Positions 8,502 to 16,753 of a stretch of DNA of 64,000 nucleotides are shown here, piece by piece. Numbering within the stretch: the first letter of the stretch is position 1; each line of letters opens with the position of its first letter. The translations under genes and the position numbers were made by a program. Below the pieces are notes generated by a model. That model was not told the origin of the DNA. It made no database searches and saw only the letters and a list, made by a program, of their open reading frames with translations. Source of the DNA: Sphingobium cupriresistens (GTDB taxonomy: Bacteria; Pseudomonadota; Alphaproteobacteria; Sphingomonadales; Sphingomonadaceae); contig NZ_SEOO01000019.1 of assembly GCF_004152865.1 (NCBI RefSeq), positions 19,035 to 83,034 of the forward strand. Reading direction: 5' to 3'.

Positions 8502-10955
8502 ATGAGCGACCTGCCGATCCACGATGTGCTGCCCGACCTGCTCGCCGCGTTGCGGACGGGCGTCAATGCCGTGCTGGTGGCGCCGCCGGGCGCGGGCAAG
8601 ACGACGGCGGTCGCGCCGGCGTTGCTGGACGAGCCATGGTGCACCGGACAGGTGTTGCTGCTGTCGCCGCGCAGGCTGGCGGCGCGGGCGGCCGCGGAGC
8701 GGCTCGCCGAGATGCTAGGCGAGCAGCCGGGCGACACGGTCGGCTATGCGACGAGGATGGACAGCAAGGTGTCGGCGCGCACGCGGCTGCTGGTGCTGAC
8801 CGAGGGTATTTTCGTGCGGCGGATACAGGATGATCCGGAACTGGCGGGCGTGTCTGCGGTGCTGTTCGACGAAGTGCATGAGCGAAGCCTGGACAGCGAT
8901 TTCGGCCTGGCTTTGGCGCTGGACGCGCAGGGGGCTTTGCGGCCGGATTTGCGGATCGTGCCGATGTCGGCGACATTGGATGGGGCGCGCTTTGCGGAGC
9001 TGCTGGATGGCGCGCCGGTGATCGAGAGCAAGGGGCGTATCCAGCCGCTGGAACTGCGCCATATCGGGCGCGCGGCGGAAAAGAAGATCGAGGATGAGAT
9101 GGCGGTTGCGATCCGCCGGGCTTTGGCGGAGGAGGCCGAGGGCGACCTGCTGGCCTTCCTGCCTGGCGTGCGGGAGATCGAGCGGACGGCGGAACGGATC
9201 GAGGGCATCGCCGAGGTGCATATGCTGCATGGGTCGCTCGATCCCGGCGCGCAGCGGGCGGCGATCCGGCCGTCCCGCTCCGGCGCGCGAAAGGTCATTC
9301 TTGCAACCAGCATCGCCGAAACCAGCCTGACCATCGACGGGGTGCGGATCGTGGTGGACAGCGGGCTGGCGCGGCGGCCGCGTTACGACCGGGCGGCGGG
9401 CGTGACGCGGCTGGTGACCGAACGGGCGAGCCAGGCGTCAGCGACCCAGCGCGCGGGTCGCGCGGCGCGGCAGCGGCCCGGCGTCGCCTATCGCCTGTGG
9501 GAGGGGGCGGCGAGCGCGGGGATGCCGCCTTTCGACCCGCCGGAGATTTTGGAAAGCGACCTGTCGAGCCTGTTGCTCGATTGCGCGCTATGGGGCGTGA
9601 GCGATCCGGGCGCGCTGCGCTGGCTAGATCCGCCGCCGGCCGCAGCGGCAGAGGAAGCGCGCAGGCGGCTGACCGTGCTGGAGGCGCTGGACGAGGACGG
9701 ACGCATCACGCCGCATGGCAAAGCGCTGGCGACGCTGCCCCTGTCCCCGCGCATCGCGCACATGCTGATGCGCGCGGGCGAGATGGGGCTGGCGGAGGTA
9801 GCGGCCGACGTCGCCGTGCTGCTGGGCGAGCGCGGCGTTGGTGGGCAAGACACGGACCTGACGTTGCGGCGGCAGCGCTGGCGGCGCGAGAGCGGCAAGC
9901 GGGCCGACGCGGCGCGGGGGTTGGCGCGGCGCTGGGCGAAGCTGGTGAAGCGTGGGCCGGGCGATGGCGGCGGCGATCATGCGATCGGCCTGTGCCTCGC
10001 CCTTGCCTTCCCCGATCGCGTCGCCAAGCGCCGCTCCGCCGATGGCGCGAACTGGGCGAGCGTGGGTGGGCGCGGCTTCCGGCTCGATCCGCTGTCGCCG
10101 CTGGCGCGCGAGGACTGGCTGGCGATCGGCGAAGTGCAGGGCAGCGCGGCGGGCGCGCGGATATTGTCCGCTGCGCCGATCGCCGAGGCGGACGTGATCG
10201 CTCTGTTCGGCGCGCATATCACCGAGTACCGCACCGTGAAATTCCGCCCGGCCAATGGCGGGATCGAAGCGTTGCGCGAGCGGCGGCTGGGCGCGGTGCG
10301 GCTGTCGTCAGGGTCCGATGACCGCCCCGATCCGGATGCCGTGGTCGCGGCGCTGGTCGATGGCGTGCGGCAGAGCGGGATAGACCTGCTCCCCTGGTCG
10401 GAGGCGGCCCAGTCATTGCGGATGCGGGGCGGCTTTGCCGGGATCGAAGCGCTGTCCGATACGGCCTTGATCGCGACGCTGGATGATTGGTTGCCGCCAC
10501 TCCTGATGGGCAAGCGGCGATTGTCGGACATCGACCGGTCCCTATTGTCAGGCGTGCTGGAGGGTTTGATCGGCTGGGATGGCAAGAGCGAGCTCGACCG
10601 GCTTGCGCCGGCCGACTTCCGCTCACCAGCAGGTAGCCATCATGCGATCGACTATGCGGCCGAGGGTGGGCCACGAGTGGAATTGCGCGTGCAGGCGCTG
10701 TTTGGCCTTGGAGAACATCCCACTGTGGGCAGCCAGCGCATTCCGCTCGTCCTGTCGCTGACTTCGCCGGCCGGACGACCGATCCAGACGACGCGCGACC
10801 TGCCCGGCTTCTGGGCGGGCAATTGGCGCGACGTGGCCAAGGAAATGCGCGGCCGATATCCGCGCCATCCCTGGCCCGATGATCCGGCAGCGGCGAACGC
10901 CACGTTACGCACCAAAAATGCCGAGGCCAGAGGACATGGCCCCCGGAAGTCTTGA
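8502..10955 (+). CDS. hrpB: ATP-dependent helicase HrpB
   Basis: DEAH-box helicase of 817 residues, normal for HrpB (about 800-840). Walker A APPGAGKTT at about 28-36, DEVH at 123-126, SAT motif (PMSATLDG), and motif VI with QRAGRAARQRPG. The C-terminal half carries the HrpB-specific region ending with HPWPDDP. The biochemical role of HrpB in these bacteria is not well defined. GAGGAGG four bases before the ATG at 8502 fixes the start; the open frame back to 8361 is not needed. Confidence 0.93.
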   Translation: MSDLPIHDVLPDLLAALRTGVNAVLVAPPGAGKTTAVAPALLDEPWCTGQVLLLSPRRLAARAAAERLAEMLGEQPGDTVGYATRMDSKVSARTRLLVLTEGIFVRRIQDDPELAGVSAVLFDEVHERSLDSDFGLALALDAQGALRPDLRIVPMSATLDGARFAELLDGAPVIESKGRIQPLELRHIGRAAEKKIEDEMAVAIRRALAEEAEGDLLAFLPGVREIERTAERIEGIAEVHMLHGSLDPGAQRAAIRPSRSGARKVILATSIAETSLTIDGVRIVVDSGLARRPRYDRAAGVTRLVTERASQASATQRAGRAARQRPGVAYRLWEGAASAGMPPFDPPEILESDLSSLLLDCALWGVSDPGALRWLDPPPAAAAEEARRRLTVLEALDEDGRITPHGKALATLPLSPRIAHMLMRAGEMGLAEVAADVAVLLGERGVGGQDTDLTLRRQRWRRESGKRADAARGLARRWAKLVKRGPGDGGGDHAIGLCLALAFPDRVAKRRSADGANWASVGGRGFRLDPLSPLAREDWLAIGEVQGSAAGARILSAAPIAEADVIALFGAHITEYRTVKFRPANGGIEALRERRLGAVRLSSGSDDRPDPDAVVAALVDGVRQSGIDLLPWSEAAQSLRMRGGFAGIEALSDTALIATLDDWLPPLLMGKRRLSDIDRSLLSGVLEGLIGWDGKSELDRLAPADFRSPAGSHHAIDYAAEGGPRVELRVQALFGLGEHPTVGSQRIPLVLSLTSPAGRPIQTTRDLPGFWAGNWRDVAKEMRGRYPRHPWPDDPAAANATLRTKNAEARGHGPRKS

Positions 10956-11010
10956 CTTAGGCGCGCGCGCTGGTGCAACGCAGCATGACGAATTACCGGA
11001 GTCTTTCGCG

Positions 11011-11289
11011 ATGAGCGCGCGCATTTACCAGATCCAGAAGAACGCCCTCCAGTCCGGCAAGGCGCTGACCCATAAATGGGTGCTGGAATATGCGCCCGCC
11101 GAAGCCAAGCAGGCCGATCCGCTGACTGGCTGGGCCGGTTCGGGCGACACCAGGCAGCAGTTGAAGCTGAGCTTTCCGTCGCAGGAAGCCGCGATCGCCT
11201 ATGCGGACAAGGAAGGCGTTGCATACACCGTCATCGCAACGCCGCCCAAGAAGCTGAAATTACAGGCCTACGCCGACAATTTCCGGTAA
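11011..11289 (+). CDS. NADH dehydrogenase accessory subunit, NDUFS4-like (ETC complex I)
   Basis: Homologue of mitochondrial NDUFS4 (18 kDa / AQDQ subunit), an accessory subunit of respiratory complex I found mainly in alphaproteobacteria. It has 92 residues with the family pattern ARIYQIQKNALQSGK, HKWVLEY, DPLTGWAGSGDT and SFPSQEAAIAYA. The protein is cytoplasmic. The ATG at 11011 follows GGAG by nine bases; the longer frame from 10879 overlaps hrpB and is spurious. The nuo operon is not in this window. Confidence 0.93.
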   Translation: MSARIYQIQKNALQSGKALTHKWVLEYAPAEAKQADPLTGWAGSGDTRQQLKLSFPSQEAAIAYADKEGVAYTVIATPPKKLKLQAYADNFR

Positions 11290-11409
11290 GCGGTCTTTAT
11301 CGCGCCTCTCAGATCGGGCGCGATGCTGCCCGATTGACGCCTTATTCGCTTGCCATAGGGCTGGACGGAGCGGCAAATGCCGCGCTTTGACGGAAAGATT
11401 TTCACGATA

Positions 11410-11652
11410 ATGACGGATCGCAACGCAATTTTCGACAGCATCGCGACGCAGGTCGCGCCCTTCAACAAGAAGGGTGTCGAACTGACCGAAGCCACCACCT
11501 TTGCCGGCGACCTGGAATGGGACAGCCTGACGGTGATGGATTTCGTCGCGGCGATCGAGGATGCGTTCGACATCATCATCACCATGAACATGCAGGCCGA
11601 AATCGAAACCGTCGGCCAGTTGGTGGACGCAGTCGCCAAGCTGAAGGGTTAA
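11410..11652 (+). CDS. acyl carrier protein paired with serine palmitoyltransferase
   Basis: Acyl carrier protein of 80 residues with the phosphopantetheine attachment serine at residue 39 in EWDSLTVMD. Unlike the housekeeping AcpP (DSLDTVE), the motif is DSLTVMDF and the following helix is not strongly acidic. Position directly upstream of spt, as known in Caulobacter and Sphingomonas, implies it delivers the acyl chain to serine palmitoyltransferase for sphingolipid synthesis. ATG at 11410 is preferred; an in-frame ATG at 11377 is possible. A palindromic repeat separates it from spt. Confidence 0.88.
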   Translation: MTDRNAIFDSIATQVAPFNKKGVELTEATTFAGDLEWDSLTVMDFVAAIEDAFDIIITMNMQAEIETVGQLVDAVAKLKG

Positions 11653-11667
11653 GCCCCCTCCCTGTCC

Positions 11668-11729
11668 CCGTTCGGTTCGAGCCTGTCGAGAACGATGCGC
11701 TTGGTTCTCGACAGGCTCGAACCGAACGG
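11668..11729. repeat. short palindromic repeat, family B copy 1
   Basis: CCGTTCGGTTCGAGCCTGTC and GACAGGCTCGAACCGAACGG form nearly perfect inverted arms around a loop of about 20 bases. A stray partial copy of the end (CCGAACGGA) follows at about 11740-11748, just before spt. It lies inside the acp-spt operon, so it would be transcribed as a hairpin. Confidence 0.9.
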
Positions 11730-11756
11730 AGGTTTAGAACCGAACGGATTTTATAT

Positions 11757-13019
11757 ATGACCGACGCCGCCGCCACCGCGAACGATGCGCACACCCCGGC
11801 AGAAACGCCTGCCGCGCGCGACCTGTTTTCCAAGTTCGATCCCTTGATCGCCGAGCGCGAGGCGCTGCTGGCGACGGGCGTGCGTGATCCTTTCGCGATC
11901 GTGATGGACGAGGTGAAGTCGCCGACCCAGGCCGTCATCAAGGGCAAGGACACGATCCTGCTCGGCACCTATAATTATATGGGCATGACGTTCGACCCCG
12001 ATGTGGTCGCAGCTGGCAAAAAGGCGCTGGACGAGTTCGGCGCCGGCACCACCGGCAGCCGCGTGCTGAACGGCACCTATCAGGGCCATGCCGAAGTCGA
12101 AACCGCGCTGCGCGAATTTTACGGGACCAGCGGCGCGATGGTCTTTTCGACCGGCTATCAGGCCAATCTGGGCGTCATTTCGACGCTGGCGGGCAAGGGC
12201 GACTATGTCATTCTGGACGCCGACAGCCATGCGTCCATCTATGACGGTTGTTTCCTGGGCGACGCGGAAATCGTCCGTTTCCGCCACAACAGCGTCGAGG
12301 ATCTGGCCAAGCGCCTGGCTCGCCTGCCCGCCGACGCGCTGAAACTGGTGGTGCTGGAAGGCGTCTATTCGATGCTGGGCGATGTCGCCCCCCTGCCCGA
12401 AATGGTCGCGGCCGTGCGACAGCATTCCAATTGCATGATACTGGTGGACGAGGCCCATGGCATGGGCTTTTTTGGGCAGAACGGCCGGGGCGTCTATGAG
12501 GAGCAGGGCGTCGAGGCCGATGTTGATTTCGTGGTCGGCACCTTCTCCAAGTCGGTCGGCACCGTCGGTGGCTTCTGCGTCTCCAACCATCCCAAGTTCG
12601 AGATTTTGCGGCTCGTCTGCCGCCCCTATGTCTTTACCGCGTCGCTGCCGCCCAGCGTCGTCGCCACTGCGGCGACCAGCATCCGCAAGCTCATGCACGC
12701 GGGCGAAAAGCGCGCCCATCTATGGAAGAACAGCCAGCGCCTGCACAAGGGGCTGACCGACCTCGGCTTTACCCTAGGCACGAAGACGCCGCAGTCGGCG
12801 ATCATCGCCGTGATCCTGACCGACCAGACTCAGGCGGTAGCGATGTGGCAGACGCTGCTGGAACTGGGCCTTTACGTCAACATGGCGCGCCCGCCCGCGA
12901 CCCCGGCCGGCACCTTCCTTCTGCGCTGTTCGCTGTGCGCCGAACATAGCGACGAACAGGTCGAGCAGATCATCGGCATGTTCGAAGCCGCAGGCAAGGC
13001 GACCGGGGCGATCACTTAA
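11757..13019 (+). CDS. spt: serine palmitoyltransferase
   Basis: PLP-dependent alpha-oxoamine synthase that condenses serine with a palmitoyl thioester to 3-ketodihydrosphingosine, the first step of sphingolipid synthesis. The 420 residues match the length of the well-studied soluble homodimeric Sphingomonas enzyme. The PLP lysine is K265 in GTFSKSVG, the cofactor-stacking His is H158 in DADSHASIYDG, and DEAHGMG holds the PLP-pyridine Asp. Specificity over KBL/AONS relatives is inferred from overall similarity to the Sphingomonas protein as remembered and from the upstream acp. No convincing Shine-Dalgarno precedes the ATG. Confidence 0.95.
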   Translation: MTDAAATANDAHTPAETPAARDLFSKFDPLIAEREALLATGVRDPFAIVMDEVKSPTQAVIKGKDTILLGTYNYMGMTFDPDVVAAGKKALDEFGAGTTGSRVLNGTYQGHAEVETALREFYGTSGAMVFSTGYQANLGVISTLAGKGDYVILDADSHASIYDGCFLGDAEIVRFRHNSVEDLAKRLARLPADALKLVVLEGVYSMLGDVAPLPEMVAAVRQHSNCMILVDEAHGMGFFGQNGRGVYEEQGVEADVDFVVGTFSKSVGTVGGFCVSNHPKFEILRLVCRPYVFTASLPPSVVATAATSIRKLMHAGEKRAHLWKNSQRLHKGLTDLGFTLGTKTPQSAIIAVILTDQTQAVAMWQTLLELGLYVNMARPPATPAGTFLLRCSLCAEHSDEQVEQIIGMFEAAGKATGAIT

Positions 13020-13140
13020 TCGCGCCGCTGCTGTACGAAACGCCCAACCGATCGCTTCGCGCGACCGAATGAGAATATGCCGTGGAACTTTTGATTGATG
13101 ATGTTTCGCGGTTAAGCTTGTTGGTCTAGTGTAACGGTCC

Positions 13141-15159
13141 ATGGCCGACAGCGACCATCAGTTTGCAAGGGACCAGGACGGGTGGGCCAGAGGCTGGCGC
13201 GCGCTGACGCGGCGCGTGCTGCCGCTGCTGCTCGCCGCCTTGTTGATCGGATCGCTGGGCGCGCTGCTTTATAGCGCCAGCGATGCGTCGCGCGAACATG
13301 CCCAGGCGCTGGCCGAACAGCAGAGCAGTTTCGAGGTGATCGCGCTGGCGCGCGGCTTTGAGGCGCGCATGGCCCGCGCCGAAGTCACGCTGGCGCGCTA
13401 TGTCATCAGCCTGGAGCCCGATACCGGGCGGCTGTTCCAGGACCAGTGGCGCGGCGCGGCCAGCCAGTTGAAGGCGCTCAGCTACGCCACGCGCCGGTCG
13501 GGCTGGCAGCATGGCAATGTCGAAACGCTGCATTATGCCTTCATCCAGCGCGGCAAGACGCTGAGCGAAATCGGCCTGCGCACCACATACGACCAGAAGA
13601 TGGCGGCGCTGGGCCGTTTTCATCAGGCGGGCAAGACCCAGGATCTGCGGCGCATCACCGCGCTGCTGGACCTGGTCATCAAGGCGGAGAATGACCGGCT
13701 GCGCGAACGCAGCCTGGCGGTGACGCTGGCGGGCGACCGCAGCGAATGGGTGGGCAAGACGTCGCGGCTCGTGGGGCTGGCGATGCTGGTGTGCATATTG
13801 TTCGGCGTCTGGTTCGCCAACACGGCCTTTCGCGAACGGCGCACGGCGCGGCGGCTGGCGGAGGCGGAAACCGAGCGAGCGGACCGGCTGGAGGCGGCGG
13901 TCGCGGCGCGCACGGCCGAACTATCCTATGCCTATGAGCAATTGAAGCTGGAAGCGGCGGAGCGGGCGGCGGCCGAACATGATCTGCGCCAGATGCAGAA
14001 GATGGACGCGGTCGGCCAGTTGACCGGCGGCATCGCCCATGATTTCAACAATATGCTGGCCGTCGTGGTCGGCGGGCTGGAACTGGCCAAGCGCAAATTC
14101 CGGTTGAAGCCCGAAGAAGCCAGCCGGCATCTGGACAATGCGATGGAGGGCGCCAATCGCGCGTCCGCGCTGACGCGCCGGTTGCTGGCCTTCGCCCGGT
14201 CCGAACCGCTGCTGCCCAGCGCGGTCGATCCCGATGCGCTGCTGTCGGGCATGGCCGACCTGATCGACCGCACGATCGGCGACCAGATCACCGTCCGCTT
14301 CGCCCAGGGCGCGAGCGGCTGGTGCATCTTCGTCGATCAGCATCAGATGGAAAATGCGATCCTGAACCTGTGCGTCAATGCGCGCGACGCGATGGACGGA
14401 CGTGGCCAGTTGACGCTGGCGACCGGCCAGACGGCGTTGGCGGCGCGCGAGATTGGCGAATGCGCGGCAGGCGACTATGTCACGGTGACCGTCACCGACG
14501 ATGGCTGCGGCATGACGCCGGACGTGCTGGCGCGTGTGTTCGAACCCTTTTTCACCACCAAGCCGGTCGGCAAGGGCACGGGCCTGGGCCTCAGCCAGAT
14601 TTTCGGCTTCGTGCGTCAGTGCCGGGGCGAGGTTCGCATCGAATCGGAGCCAAGCCAGGGCAGCAGCGTGCATCTCTACCTGCCGCGGTCCATCGTCGCC
14701 GGAGAAGTCGCCAATGGGGAGGTCAGCTTGGCGCGGGCGCCGGTGGAACAGCCCCCGACCCGCATTTTGGTGGTGGAGGACGATCCCCGCGTGTTGAACC
14801 AGACGATGGCGGCGCTCAGCGAACTGGGCCATCTGCCGATCGCCTGCGACCATCCGGCCAAGGCGGCCAAATTGCTGGCCAATAATAGTGATGTCGGCCT
14901 GATCATCAGCGACGTGTTGATGCCCGACATGACCGGGCCGGAAATGGTGAAGGCGCTGCCGGCCCGCTTCCGCCATCTGCCGGTGCTGTTCGTCACCGGC
15001 TATGCCGGCGACGCCAATGACAGCGCCGATTTCGAGGGGCATGAGGTGCTGCGCAAACCCTATACGCTGATGGCGCTGGGGCAGGCGTTGACCCATACGC
15101 TCAGCAGTCAGGCTCTCAGCGAATCGCGCCACCCCGGAACAGCCGCGGCAGCAGAATGA
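13141..15159 (+). CDS. membrane hybrid histidine kinase / response regulator
   Basis: Sensor protein of 672 residues. A hydrophobic helix at about 20-42 and another at about 205-225 enclose a periplasmic helical region of about 160 residues that looks like a CHASE3 domain. A coiled coil follows, then HisKA with phospho-acceptor H300 (GGIAHDFNN), HATPase (NLCVNARDAM, DDGCGM, TGLGLSQIFGF) and a C-terminal receiver with D591 (LIISDVLMPD). Signal and output are unknown. Its last 44 bases overlap the convergent Tam41-like gene. Confidence 0.88.
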   Translation: MADSDHQFARDQDGWARGWRALTRRVLPLLLAALLIGSLGALLYSASDASREHAQALAEQQSSFEVIALARGFEARMARAEVTLARYVISLEPDTGRLFQDQWRGAASQLKALSYATRRSGWQHGNVETLHYAFIQRGKTLSEIGLRTTYDQKMAALGRFHQAGKTQDLRRITALLDLVIKAENDRLRERSLAVTLAGDRSEWVGKTSRLVGLAMLVCILFGVWFANTAFRERRTARRLAEAETERADRLEAAVAARTAELSYAYEQLKLEAAERAAAEHDLRQMQKMDAVGQLTGGIAHDFNNMLAVVVGGLELAKRKFRLKPEEASRHLDNAMEGANRASALTRRLLAFARSEPLLPSAVDPDALLSGMADLIDRTIGDQITVRFAQGASGWCIFVDQHQMENAILNLCVNARDAMDGRGQLTLATGQTALAAREIGECAAGDYVTVTVTDDGCGMTPDVLARVFEPFFTTKPVGKGTGLGLSQIFGFVRQCRGEVRIESEPSQGSSVHLYLPRSIVAGEVANGEVSLARAPVEQPPTRILVVEDDPRVLNQTMAALSELGHLPIACDHPAKAAKLLANNSDVGLIISDVLMPDMTGPEMVKALPARFRHLPVLFVTGYAGDANDSADFEGHEVLRKPYTLMALGQALTHTLSSQALSESRHPGTAAAAE

Positions 15160-16006
15160 CAGCGCCGAGCAGCGGCCAGCGCCGCTGCCAGGGCTTGATC
15201 GCGATCTGCGTGCCCGCGTGGCGATTGATCTTCCAAGCCAGATAATCGATGCCGCCGGCATAGGTGAAGCTGGCCTTGGCCAGACGGATTACCGACAGGC
15301 GCTTGCCGCGCCGCTGGAGGCTGCGCCAGTGCGCGGGCGTATCAGCTGGCGAGGATGGCAGGCCATCGGCGAGCGCGGCGTCGCCAACGCGGCGATAGCG
15401 ATCGGGATCGGCATCGACGATCGAGAGGGAGCGGCCCGTCTTTTCGGCGCGCAGTTCGGCGTTATAGGTCAGGGTGAAGCCGGTGCGCCATAAGGCGAGC
15501 GCATCGCCCTGCCCCTCCGCCATCGGCCGCGCCAGCGACAGCAATGTCGGCGCGGCCTGCGCGACGGCGGCGATCGCGCGCTGGCGGGCGAGGTCGTCGG
15601 CGGCCCAGAGCAGGCGCGAGGGCTGGGCGAAGCGCGCCCAGACCGAGACATTGTCGGCCTCCATGCTGTTCAACCGAGCGAAGTCGGCTTCGGACAGCAC
15701 GGCATATTTGGCGATCAGCCCCTGATGTTCGAACGGGAAGACATTGGGCGGGATCATGCGGTTGGCGCGCGCCAGCCAGCTTTTGCCATAGGCGGCGGGA
15801 TAGTCCGACACGATCAGGTAGAAATCGAGCATCAACCCGTCGAGATTCTTCTCCCGCAGGCAGGAGCCGTAGAAGAGAACCGCGCGGGCCGCCTGCGGAT
15901 ATTTGGCTGCCAGTGCGCCCGCCATGGCGGCGGCGCGGGGATCGGCCGGAGCGCTGAGTTCGGCGGTGACGAGGGGGAGGAGTTGGCTGGGCATTGGAGC
16001 GTGCAA
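15116..16006 (-). CDS. Tam41-like nucleotidyltransferase (putative CDP-DAG synthase type)
   Basis: Soluble or peripheral protein of 296 residues. The segment at about 41-66 (AVLFYGSCL...LMLDFYLIV) has the nucleotidyltransferase signature Gly-Ser plus a downstream Asp. Its layout recalls eukaryotic Tam41: YGSG then D-[FI]-[IL] then a strand and YP; an Asn/Arg-rich stretch; KYAVLS; a segment corresponding to LSYAGDIRYK; and a C-terminal RLAKASFTYAGGIDYLAWKI resembling the Tam41 C-terminus. Mitochondrial Tam41 makes CDP-diacylglycerol from phosphatidate and CTP. Function here is inference. A start at 15994 (MPSQLL) is possible. It overlaps the convergent kinase gene by 44 bases. Confidence 0.55.
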   Translation of the reverse strand: MHAPMPSQLLPLVTAELSAPADPRAAAMAGALAAKYPQAARAVLFYGSCLREKNLDGLMLDFYLIVSDYPAAYGKSWLARANRMIPPNVFPFEHQGLIAKYAVLSEADFARLNSMEADNVSVWARFAQPSRLLWAADDLARQRAIAAVAQAAPTLLSLARPMAEGQGDALALWRTGFTLTYNAELRAEKTGRSLSIVDADPDRYRRVGDAALADGLPSSPADTPAHWRSLQRRGKRLSVIRLAKASFTYAGGIDYLAWKINRHAGTQIAIKPWQRRWPLLGAVILLPRLFRGGAIR

Positions 16007-16025
16007 AAGAGGCTGAACCTATCGT

Positions 16026-16101
16026 CCGTTCGGGCTGAGCCTGTCGAAGCCTTACCCTGCTTGAAAGGAGTACGGCCCTTCGACAAGCTCAGGGCGAACG
16101 G
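16026..16101. repeat. short palindromic repeat, family B copy 2
   Basis: CCGTTCGGGCTGAGCCTGTC at the left end and a matching CCTTCGACAAGCTCAGGGCG plus AACGG at the right form inverted arms. It lies between the divergently placed ends of the Tam41-like gene (start 16006) and the DUF938 gene (end 16106). Confidence 0.92.
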
Positions 16102-16105
16102 ATAT

Positions 16106-16753
16106 TTAGAGCCATCCCTTACGAAAGAGCAATGACAGGTTATTCGCGGGCATGTCGATCAAGCGATCGAAGCGCAAACCCTGTACGTCCGCTGCCGTAA
16201 CCACCTCCTCCAGCCGGCGCAGTCCCCAGCGCGGATCGCGTGCCTTGAGCGAAGCGTCGAAGGCGAGGTTGGATGGCGCAGTATCTACGCCATCGCAAAT
16301 ATAGGGGCCGTAGAGATAAAGCAGGCCGCCGGGCGGCAGCGCCTGCCCTGCGCCCTTTAGCAGCCCTAATGTCGCGGCCCACGGGCTGATATGCGTCATG
16401 TTGATGCAGAGGATGGCGTCGGCCTGTGCGATCGGCCAGTCGCCCGCAGCGTCCAGCAGGATCGGCGGGTGGAGATTAAGCAGGTCCGCTTCGGCGCGCC
16501 AGGCCGCGATCGACGCCAGCGCAGCGGGATCGGGATCGCTCGGCTGCCAGTCGAGCGAGGGGAAAGCGACAGCGAAGTGGACAGCATGTTCGCCGCTCCC
16601 GCTCGCCACCTCCAGCACCAGGCCGGAAGACGGGAGCTGGTCGCGCAAGACCGCGACGATGGCGTCGCGGTTGCGCTCGGTCGCGGGCGCGTAGCGTTTA
16701 TCCGCGACGGCGGGGCCGGAACCGGGTTCCCACGGCTCCGGCCTGTCGATCAT
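16106..16753 (-). CDS. DUF938 SAM-dependent methyltransferase
   Basis: Class I methyltransferase-like protein of 215 residues. The DUF938 start is visible (KRYAPATERNRDAI), then the SAM-binding glycine motif VLEVASGSGEHAVHFA, then ILCINMTHISPW as motif IV and a GGLLYLYGPY strand. The substrate is unknown. Its ATG overlaps the stop of gcvPB by four bases (ATGA), so it is the last gene of the glycine cleavage operon and under the same riboswitch. This placement hints at a link to one-carbon supply, but no direct evidence exists. Confidence 0.85.
   Translation of the reverse strand: MIDRPEPWEPGSGPAVADKRYAPATERNRDAIVAVLRDQLPSSGLVLEVASGSGEHAVHFAVAFPSLDWQPSDPDPAALASIAAWRAEADLLNLHPPILLDAAGDWPIAQADAILCINMTHISPWAATLGLLKGAGQALPPGGLLYLYGPYICDGVDTAPSNLAFDASLKARDPRWGLRRLEEVVTAADVQGLRFDRLIDMPANNLSLLFRKGWL

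Noticed and set aside
13083..13105. GGAAC before the second hybrid kinase
   Set aside because: The nearest TGTT is only 13 bases downstream of GGAAC, outside the accepted spacer.
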